Positions 22,901 through 31,800 of a DNA stretch of 37,026 nt are shown here, piece by piece. Source of the DNA: Silene noctiflora. Taxonomy: Eukaryota; Streptophyta; Magnoliopsida; Caryophyllales; Caryophyllaceae. The position numbers and the translations under genes are program-made. The stretch covers positions 72,121 to 109,146 of the forward strand of contig VHZZ01000909.1 of the NCBI GenBank assembly GCA_009801015.1, given 5' to 3'. The notes under the pieces are model-generated. The model was not told the origin of the DNA. It made no database searches and saw only the letters and a list, made by a program, of their open reading frames with translations. Each line of letters begins with the position of its first letter. Position 1 is the stretch's first letter.

Positions 22901-23738
22901 TTTCTATTTATCCCTCATACATACCACTCATCAAACTCTCTGAAGTAGTATGTGGGGGAAATTTGGGATCCACTTTTTTCACCCACAGTTAATGCTCAAA
23001 AGTCTGAAGCAGAGTCTTGGAAACGCAGGACCCTAAGAACTCAGAAATCAGAATCACGAAAAGCGTCTAAGTTTATCTTTGGTACTGACCAATTCTCATC
23101 TTGGTCTGAGCATAAAGCGCTGTATCTCGAACAGCAATAAAACCAGCATTAGTCTTGAGGATACTTTCATCATATCAGGATAACAGATAGTCATCATATT
23201 TGTTCATTTTTCTGTACTAAAGAAGTTGACACGAGCTTACGTTCTCCCTCAGGTGTATATAAACAACGCCAATGTGGATGAATATCTGGTGGACTCCATA
23301 ACTCAACCAGCATCAGACCCCAATGCTGGAGAGGTCTATTACAGGTATTCCCTCTATGCATTCGTAACTGTACTCAAGTGTGACATTCCTTCAATTTTGA
23401 GCATTCTCTCTGAGGTTTATTAGGCTAAATCAATTTTTGATTTTCTACCCGGCAGATTGATGTCGCGTTTTATGACAAACCAGAGCAAGTACACACTTAA
23501 CAGCCTTTTAAGCAAGATGTCATGTCCTTTACTACTACTCTGGGGTGACCTCGACCCATGGGTCGGACCAACCAAGGCCGTTAAAATTAAGGAGTTTTAC
23601 CCAAATACTACAGTTGTGAACCTTCAAGCTGGTCATTGCCCACACGATGAAGTCCCGGACCTTGTTAACACGGCTTTATTAGATTGGTTGTCCAATTTGA
23701 ACCTTAAAGCTTCTTTGCCAAGTATTGTAAATGTGTAG
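19932..23738 (+). CDS. Alpha/beta hydrolase, plastid-type (PPH/CLD1-related, At4g36530-like)
   Basis: Seven exons: 19932-20040, 20234-20335, 21057-21195, 21500-21670, 22408-22648, 23253-23344, 23456-23738. They give 1137 nt and 378 aa, with all phases closing. The Ser/Thr/Phe-rich leader (about 1-50) looks like a plastid transit peptide. The core has HGFGAS (oxyanion hole, from 107), the nucleophile elbow GNSLGG with Ser174, the acid in WGDLDPW (probably Asp318) and the general base in AGHCPHDE (His345), so the triad is complete. PFKSEGYNFWTWRDRKIHY, VVLGFLFWQ and DPNAGEVYYR match the uncharacterised At4g36530-type plant protein. Relatives include pheophytinase and chlorophyll dephytylase, but the substrate is not known to me. 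Intron 2 carries an LTR-retrotransposon remnant. Fold and triad are sure; any chlorophyll-related role would be speculation. Confidence 0.93.
20440..20690 (-). mobile_element. LTR-retrotransposon (TRIM-like) remnant in the hydrolase gene's intron 2
   Basis: On the minus strand, TGGTATCAGAGCCTGGT (20651-20667) matches the initiator-Met-tRNA primer-binding site of plant LTR retroelements. About 120-130 bp further along is a purine tract, GAATGAGGGGGCG, directly followed by TGTTAAGGTATAAG, a plausible 3' LTR start. So a primer site, a tiny non-coding interior and a polypurine tract are laid out as in TRIM elements. I could not match the two LTRs with each other, so the copy is partial or decayed. 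Confidence 0.5.
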
Positions 23739-24489
23739 TGAAGATTTTGTAATCAAGGTGTACAATTAGATTGTATATTATGGGCGCCAATTAGTAACCC
23801 TTATGATCCAACTACTTAAACTGTATATCTTGTTTTGATATTTCACATTGGAGGGGAATTATTCTCGTTTTTGACAATAGTGAGTCTCCAATAAGACCGT
23901 CTTAATGTGAGTCTACTACGATAATGTTGTAGACGAATAAATTAACCTCATATGGACCAAGATGAACTTGGTTTCCATAACCACAAGCCTTGAGGTTTCC
24001 TTTTGCAAACACAGGAGCACTTTGTTATGTTTACACTTATTGAACCACGGTTCAATCACATTCCAAAACGCTAAATAACCAAGTTATCAAATTCAAATTC
24101 CAACGAGAGCATTTGAGATCTGATATAATAACATTTTTTTTCTCGAAATCAAATTTGAATTGAGCTTAGAGTTAGACTTGATCCATCGGCCTGGAAATAC
24201 AGATTTTCAGTTTTGAATTTTTATAATTAAATCAAATAGTACTCCTAACATTTTTTTTCCCGTCTCATTCATTTTTGAAGCGGTTTTCAATACATTGTAA
24301 ACTTTGTAACTATATATCTCAATTACGGTACTCTTCTTCATATTGTTTACAGCCCTTAACATTTTATTTGACGGTACTTAACACTTCTTCTCTAATTTAT
24401 AATGACAAACGAGAATTTACTTAACATCTTAATTGTTGGTGCTTAGTATTATGGTCATGATTCCTATGCAACTAGATGTTGGAGTGTAA

Positions 24490-24665
24490 ACTTTGCTTAA
24501 AAGTAGGGGAGTAAATGAGATTAGGATATACTTGAGGGGTATAAGTGAGACTAAACTAGTAAATTGGAGGGTATAAGTGAGTTTTCTTGAAAAGTAAGGG
24601 TACGAGTGAGATTAACCCATACCAGAGGGGTACAACTGAGAATTTCCCAAAAAAAAAAAAAAAAA
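24490..24665. repeat. Degenerate minisatellite ending in an A run
   Basis: About five imperfect copies of a 25-36 nt unit are recognisable by AGGGGTATAAGTGAGATTAA-like cores (around 24508, 24535, 24568, 24599 and 24626). They are followed immediately by an A tract at about 24648-24665. The A run in sense with the array recalls the tail of a retroposed sequence. Confidence 0.5.
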
Positions 24666-25052
24666 TATATAGAAAAAGTAAAATTACAATTGCTGAAATG
24701 ATGCACTATTAACTACCCCACTACCTATTTTCCAGCAATTATTTACTCTGTGTTTCCCAAACGCCTTTTTCTTCATTTGCTAAACTAAAATTAACTGAAC
24801 ACAAATTGCTCTCCAAAAATTACCCACAACCGTTTTTTTGTTTTTTTAAAGTAAAAAAAAACTTAGATGTGAATAACGTGGACACACAAAATTGCTCTAA
24901 ATGTTTCTGTATTAATAAAGATAAGATAAGATACTAAATGCTACAATAATTTAACTTTAAATGAACTAAGAAATTAAAGAACAAAATATTTTAATTCCAA
25001 GAAATATATTTTAAATAATATTTTATGATAACAAATGTCTTAGTTATACCAA

Positions 25053-25283
25053 TTCATGGACTATACAATCAGTTGTACCAGATGTACGGTGTAGAATTTG
25101 AGCTTTATAATAAAGTATCCGAGCTTTATGTTAAAGAATATGAGCTTTATGAGAAATTATTTGATCTCATCTATTTAGACATTAAAAATATGAACTTTGC
25201 ATTAGCTCAGAAAAAATACATATAAGCTCGGATTCTTATACCTTGGTTGTACAATGTTTATATACAACTGGATGTATAATCCT
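25053..25283. repeat. 21-nt-period AT-rich repeat locus 3, with inverted ends
   Basis: The left end GGACTATACAATC and the right end GATGTATAATCC are imperfect inverted repeats, and TTGTAC/GTACAA words also mirror each other inside them. GAGCTTTAT units, or a variant, start at 25100, 25121, 25142 and 25163, exactly 21 nt apart. Because 21 is a multiple of 3, a frame with heptad-like ELYxKxx repeats appears, but it has no known family and I do not call a gene. Confidence 0.5.
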
Positions 25284-25534
25284 ATTTGTGTAGTTATACT
25301 AATACCAACAAGTAAACAACTTTTCTTTCCAATTTTAAAGCTATAATGCTCAATTTTTTTTTTCTTTTTTTTTATTTATCAAATGACTAAAATTCATCAG
25401 CAAATTTAAAAATAAAAATAATAAAATTCCACATATATGAAAAGAGGTCTTTAAACCATAGATAAACTTCCTGCACATTGCAAAATAAAAATACTAAAAT
25501 TCCACATATATGAAAACAGGTTTTTAAACAACAA

Positions 25535-25563
25535 CTAGGTTTATGACCCGTGAAATTCACGGG
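25535..25563 (-). mobile_element. Helitron-like 3' terminus (copy 1)
   Basis: On the minus strand a perfect hairpin, CCCGTGAATTTCACGGG (25547-25563), is followed by 8 nt and then CTAG at 25535-25538 with T next. A short hairpin just before a terminal CTAG, inserted before T, is the diagnostic 3' end of Helitrons. The element body would run toward higher coordinates; its 5' TC end was not identified. Confidence 0.45.
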
Positions 25564-25642
25564 TTTATCTGTTTTAGTTTTGTTATTTTTATCGTATTAT
25601 TTATATTTGTCTGAGCAAATTAGTTGATCTATTTAAAAAATA

Positions 25643-25674
25643 CTAGTTTTACTCCCGTGCAAAAAATGCACGGG
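25643..25674 (-). mobile_element. Helitron-like 3' terminus (copy 2)
   Basis: On the minus strand a hairpin with 8-bp arms CCCGTGCA/TGCACGGG and a 5-nt loop (25654-25674) is followed by 7 nt and CTAG at 25643-25646, then T. It has the same layout and orientation as the terminus about 108 bp to the left. The body would extend into the AT-rich DNA on the right; no 5' end or Rep/helicase coding was seen. Confidence 0.5.
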
Positions 25675-26506
25675 TCGGTTTTAACACTATGATATACCGA
25701 GCTTATATGCATATAATTAGACATAGTATTCATTTTATCAACAATTAAATAAAAAAAATATGAACTGAAATAAAATTGGAGAATTGCATTGACATTGAAT
25801 TAAATTGAAATGTAATAATAAAGAATTTGATAAATTAACCAACACTTAAAGTAGAAAAGTTGTTGAAATTTTTAATTAATTGTTGCTAAGATCATAGGTA
25901 GGCCCTACATTTGAAAATTAATTTTTTATCGCTAAAATAAGGAGCCAATCTTTTATACTATATTGATTTTTATTTTTATCTTTTAGCTTGCATATCCATA
26001 TTTGTTTCATGCAATTTATAAAATGTATAATATATTAAATTTATTTATTTATTTAAATCAATTGAGCTTTGTTAATTTGTTCCCATTGAATTTCTAATGT
26101 ATGGAGTAGTATTAAATATTAATCTGGTTCAAATTGTTTTTTTTCACTAACATTTAATTTATTTATTTAATTCCAAATTAATGTTATTTACTAATGAATT
26201 TTTTATTTAGGAATTAAAGTCAACCAAATTTAACATTATTAAGAATCCTTACTCTTAATCATATTTATTGTATATAACTTTGATTGATTTTTAAACATTT
26301 AATCTTCATAGATTAAAAACAATTATATGTAATTTGTTGAAATTTTACTTATAAATTAAATTGGCTAATTATGTAATTTTTTAATATTTAATTCTTATCA
26401 TAAAAAATTCAACCTATAATGACAAATACAAATTTATAAATAATTTAGAGCCAATATTTTCACCAATGATATTAAAAAAGAAAAAAATAGAACACAATTA
26501 AAGCAG

Positions 26507-27136
26507 TTCATGGACTATACAACCGGACGTACAATGCTATTATACATCCAAGGTTATTTTAGTATTTTTTGAATTACTTTTGCAAAAAAAAAAAAAAAAA
26601 ATATTAACGTAATCCAATTTTCAATCCAATCCCCCTTATCTCTATGACTGTTTCCATATTTTTCTAACTCATCTCCATCTTCCCCCGTCATCCAGTTAGT
26701 GAATCATCTTCTCTCTTAAATTATTATAATTAATTGACTATGCAAAACAAATTATATGACGTGACTCGTAAGCATCATTTTGAAAGAATTTTTTTATCCA
26801 AAATTTCTAATGCATGAAAATAGTTGAAGCTCATACAGAATTATTTTTATATTAGCTTGTATTTCTTTTATATTAGCTCGTATTCCTTTTATATTAGCTC
26901 GTATTCTTATCTTAATAGCTCGTATTTTTATGTACTCATATTTTAAAGCTCGTGATCCTTCTAAGCTCATATTCTTTTTACATTGGCTCATATTCTTATA
27001 TTAATAGCTCGTATTCTTATTTGCTCATATTTTTAATTTCGTGATCCTTTTAAGCTCTTATTCTTTTTATATTAGCTCATATTCTTTTGTGCTCGTATTC
27101 TTTTGTGCTCGTATTTTTTTAATAATAGCTCTTATG
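26507..27136. repeat. 21-nt-period AT-rich repeat locus 4 (long array)
   Basis: The locus starts with TTCATGGACTATACAACC at 26507. From about 26845 to 27136 it is an array of TTTTATATTAGCTCGTATTC-like units. AGCT occurs at 26854, 26875, 26896 and 26917 (exactly 21 nt apart), then more loosely. Read on the minus strand the unit is close to GAATATGAGCT, the same word as in locus 3, so the array is in the opposite sense. A poly(A) tract lies at about 26585-26600. Confidence 0.55.
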
Positions 27137-28041
27137 ATTGATGTAGAAATTCACTTCAAAGTATTATTAAATGCATTTTTCCTACTTGATGATATAAATT
27201 GCACCTCGTTCCCCAAAATATTGTTAAATGCGTTTTCTCCCTTGATAATGATGTCAATTGCTTCCGTTTCACCATTTTAGAATCAAAATTAGGGAAGAGA
27301 GGTTTGTCGATTATGTTTAAGAGAAATTTAGAGAAGGGAAAGAGGAGAGTTTGTCGACTAAAGAGAAAACAAAATTAGGAAAAAATGAGATGTGTAGTTT
27401 TTTTATTTATTTTTATTGGGTTTTAGATGGTTTCATATACAATAAATGAGTATGTTATATAATGTTATTATATAACAGGGTGAAGGATCTTATTTGTGCA
27501 ATTAATTGCCTAACAATGACAAGAGAAGGTAACAACACTAATCTAATCCAAGAAATACTTTAGTGGGCTGTGGACCCTACACTAAAAAAAAAAAAATGAT
27601 CACCCTGGGAGTCGAATTGCGGGTAATTAGTTTACAAACCATTTTGCGATTAGGTAACATTATCGGTCAGGTTTTTCAAAGTCTTAAAACTTTGATCAAC
27701 TTTTATTATTTTTTTATTGTTGAGATTCACCTAGACTTTATACATTATCTCTCAACTTAACTCAAACTCTACTTTTCCACTACACTTTTTGTATGAGATT
27801 TTTGATAAAAAAAGGAAAACAATCATATTTTAACACATGTTAGTCATTTATTGGTGGTCATTATTAAAAAGGTGGGATCAAGACTCTAGAAAAGTCTTTA
27901 AGTTGAGTCTTGGATTTTCATGACCCAACTTAAGAGTTTGTCAAGACTTGAGTAAATTATTGGTACTATTTTCATTAAGAAATACTATTTTGCAAATTTA
28001 ATTATTTATTAGGGACTGTTTTAACCAATGAAACTTTATTT

Positions 28042-28043
<2 letters not shown>

Positions 28044-28092
<49 letters not shown>
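28044..28092. repeat. (TA)n microsatellite
   Basis: An uninterrupted alternation of A and T for about 49 bases, roughly 24 units. Such tracts are highly variable in length between individuals and prone to assembly error. Confidence 0.95.
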
Positions 28093-28099
<7 letters not shown>

Positions 28100-28340
28100 T
28101 ATGACTTATTACTTGTCGTTTCGGGTCATTTTGGGTCACTTCAAGTCATTTAAGATCGGTTTAATTATGAGTCAGCTCTTTTCGGGTCGGGTCAACATTG
28201 GGTCAGACAATGTTCAGGTCGGTTTTGGGCTGGGTCGAGTCAATTAGGGTTTCGGGTCGTATTTGAGTCAAGTAAGTTCGGTTCATTTTCAGGTATCAGG
28301 TCAGCCTTTTCAAGTCGGGTCATTCGGGTCTGACCCCTTT
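28100..28340. repeat. Array of degenerate GGGTC words
   Basis: GGGTC/CGGGTC/GAGTCA/AGGTCGG words recur many times with irregular spacing. This is the same lexicon as at 9150-9240 and 18540-18770. No fixed period and no coding match. Confidence 0.5.
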
Positions 28341-28786
28341 TGCCATGTTTACCCAAAACTACCAATAATTTTACCCTTAGCAAGCTATGGTTGTTAATTG
28401 TATCAACATTTGGGCCCAAAATTTTGAGAGCCCTGTTCGGTGTTCAACTGAACCAGTGGAACAAAGGCCGGTTCTGGATGAGGTAAGACAAATCTATTTG
28501 CCATGATGAGTCACAAATTATTATTATATAAATCCTTACAATTTTATATTATTCGGGTTATTACAGTTTTCTCCTGAAAACAAAACCCACCAAATTTGGG
28601 ACGATATCAGATTTGGGATAATAGCATATCACATTTATTTGGGTTAGTATCATATTTGGGAATAATATCAGATCCTATATAACCACAACTCTTGCGCAAA
28701 TTTTGACAATCCAACACTCTTTTCTTCTTTTTATATTGTAGTTATATTATGTTTCTAATTATGGTCCTCTTATAATTTGTGTTGCC

Positions 28787-28793
28787 TATATAA
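28787..28793 (+). promoter_or_regulatory. TATA box of the beta-xylosidase gene
   Basis: CCTATATAAGC is a canonical plant TATA box 59 bp upstream of the ATG at 28852, giving a leader of roughly 30 nt. A second TATATAA at about 28676 is further away and less likely. Confidence 0.6.
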
Positions 28794-28851
28794 GCAATCC
28801 TCAAGTATTACTATACATAGATTACAACTAGAAAGTAAGCCGTTTTGAGAA

Positions 28852-31800
28852 ATGATAATCCACAAACAACTCTTTTCCCTCCTTATCATCATACTAACAT
28901 TCCAATTCCAATCAAATTCAATTCAATTCCCATGCACTCCACCCAATCAAAATTCCTACCTTTTCTGCAACAAATCCCTCCCAACATCCACAAGATCAAA
29001 ATCCCTCCTTTCCCTCTTAACCCTCCATGAAAAAACCAAATTCCTCTGCAACAATTTCACAGGTATTCCAAGATTAGGTCTTCCACCATATCAATGGTGG
29101 TCTGAATCCCTCCATGGAATTGCAACCAATGGTCCAGGAATCAGCTTCAATGGCACCATTAAAGCAGCAACAATGTTCCCTCAAGTACTTAACCAAGCTG
29201 CTACCTTTAATAAAACACTCTGGTTTGACATTGCTTCTGCTACAAGTGTTGAAGGAAGGTCAATGTACAATGTTGGTCAATCTGGGTTGACTTTTTGGGC
29301 ACCCAATGTTAATATTTTTAGGGATCCTAGATGGGGTAGAGGCCAGGAGACTCCTGGTGAAGATCCTGTTGTTGTTTCGGCTTTCGCTGTCGAATTTGTC
29401 AAGGGTTTTCAAAGGGAGAGTGATGCTGGGGGGTTGATGTTATCTGCTTGTTGTAAGCATTTGATTGCTTATGATTTGGAGAAGTGGGAGAGTTTCAGTA
29501 GATATTCCTTCAATGCTGTGGTAAGATTATGACCGTTTTTAGTCCGTCTGTCTCTGTCATTTGTTTACATTAAATTAAAATGAACCGACGAATAATTAAA
29601 AAAAAAGTAAACATATGACTGGGACGGGGACGGAGGGGCTGTCACAGTGAGTGACTATTGCATTACTAATTCGCCCCTCGAAATTTTTGATCTATGTTTA
29701 GTCCTCCCCCATTTCAATTCCAAGCTCCGTCACTGTTGGCATTGATACTGTTTAGGTTCATATAAACTGGATATATTGAGTGTTGACTTGGTGATGCGAT
29801 TGATTTGGAAATGATGTTTGTTGTTAAATTTGAGTATGTATACTGTTGATTTGTAAAATGTTTAGTGTGTGAAGAACAATGCCAGCCAGTTATTGAAAGG
29901 ATTTGTTGGTAGTCTGTACTGAATTCAGGTTCGATTATAATACATGACCCGTATGAGCATTGCTGTTGACTGTTGAGCCTGCATTTGGGTGAGCACTTGC
30001 AAGTGACAGCTACATAACACTCGACCGACTGCCTTTAGATTTGATGGGGGTGTGGGACTGAAGCTGTTTAGTAAGATGATGCCGAGATTAGTGGTATTCA
30101 TAGTAGTTGGATAGTTGCTGTCAATCAAGTGAGGATGATGGAAAGAAACAACTGGGATCTATCTTGGTATGTACTTGACAAGCTCTATAGCCTAACTACA
30201 GTCGGTGAGATATGCACATCTAAGTCTTCGGGGGGAGTTGATAGAGTTGACAGCTAACACGTAGTAACAAAATAATTAGAGTAAACATTACTTGTGAGTA
30301 GTGAGCGAAGTTCCAGATTCTTGTAGCCAAGCTGATACGAGTACCCAAATTTTATTTATGGAGCGTTGAGATTGTAGTCAGCACACTTATTCTAGAATCT
30401 TGCCGACAAAAACTAGACAAGTACATTTCGAGCTTGAATAAGTATTGACGATTTTAGTGCTTATGATAAACATTGCCCTTGATTCTTGTAATGAGTCGCT
30501 GGGTGGAAAGCTGTTAGGCGTTAATGTCTAATCATGTCCCATTTTCACCAAGGTAATTGTGGTACATTATCCAACTTGATCTCGTCATGCTGTTAAGGAT
30601 CTTCAATAAGATATAAATGTTTGAATTAGCTTTTCTGATTTAATTGTTGATCTTTTTAGATTGGAGTTAATTCCTGGTATATGTCAGGTTAATCAACAAG
30701 ACATGGAGGACTCATATCAACCCCCATTCAAGAACTGCATTAAGCGAGGTAATGCAAGCTGCTTGATGTGCTCGTACAATAGTGTCAATGGAGTTCCTGC
30801 ATGTGCAAAGGGTGATCTCTTGCAGAAAGCTCGAAATGAGTGGGGATTTGAGGGGTAAGAATGCAGAATCGCCATGCTTTATTGTTTGGAGGGTAATCTG
30901 TTTTTCCTGATGCTAAATACAACTATTATTCGGGTTCTAAATGGCTAGATACGTGGCCTCAGATTGTGATGCAGTGGCAACAATCTATGAATATCAGCAT
31001 TATGCAAATACCGAAGAGGATGCAGTTGCTGATGCTCTTAAAGCAGGTTCACATTTGCCTTTTGTTGTTTCTTCCTTTCAATTGTACTCAGAGGTGGATC
31101 CTGGTAAACAATTGATGGGTGTGGGGGAGATTCAAACCCTTGACCTGTAGTTTAAATACTTCCTCCGTTTTATTTTACGTGTCATTTGGGGACATTATAC
31201 AAAAATTAAGAAAATCATTGAAAATGTCATAAAGAGGATCCTCTTAATTTTTCTCTTCCCTTCTATTTTTTTGACACCTCACACCCTCTTTCATCCACCT
31301 CATTTTCCACTATCTACATCGTTTTCATTTCCTCTTCTTCAATTTTCTTCTACAATAAAGAGGATCCTCTCATATTACTTTTTTTATTCTTATTAAAAAT
31401 TATTTCATAGGTTATTATTAGTCACTTCAAATTGTATTGACGCTTTATAGATTAATAAATCTACTTTAGGAAGGAAAAAAACTGTGTTAATGAACTAAAA
31501 TTAATATATAGAATTTTTAAAACAAAATATATCAAATGAAAATACATGAAACTTAACATTTAATTGTGGTACATATTTTTGTTCTATGTTCGAGCCTTAA
31601 AACATAATTCACAAATCGTTTTACATATAGACTATCTCTCCTATGAGACGGTCTCACATAAACTAGCGAAAGGGAAAACATAAAAGACGGTCTTACATAA
31701 TAGTTTATCACACAATACATATACACCATGCCGTTGACTTGTTACCAAATAGACTACGCAACATTCATTCACCAAAACATATAATAATTAACATATATTG

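Larger units (their letters stand above)
23739..28851. other. AT-rich spacer between hydrolase and beta-xylosidase genes
   Basis: No gene is supported in 5.1 kb. It holds a minisatellite followed by an A run (24490-24665), two 21-nt-period repeat loci (25053-25283, and from 26507), two Helitron-like 3' ends (25535-25563, 25643-25674), a direct repeat (25416-25457 and 25488-25529), a (TA)n tract (28044-28092) and a GGGTC-word array (28100-28340). The last 150 bases form the xylosidase promoter. Open frames here are short and low in complexity. Confidence 0.55.

Noticed and set aside
22952..23140. 62-codon open frame in hydrolase intron 5
   Set aside because: Lies wholly between two well-defined splice sites of the hydrolase gene, and the protein resembles nothing known.
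25025..25225. 66-codon open frame with heptad-like ELYxKxx repeats
   Set aside because: The periodicity follows from the 21-nt DNA repeat being a multiple of three. The same repeat makes a different heptad pattern on the other strand at 26794-26991. No family match or gene structure.
30941..31150. Reading exon 3 of the beta-xylosidase through its donor as an alternative ending
   Set aside because: The conserved GH3 sequence breaks off exactly at the GT donor at 31047 and resumes in frame at 32477; the read-through tail is repeat-derived.
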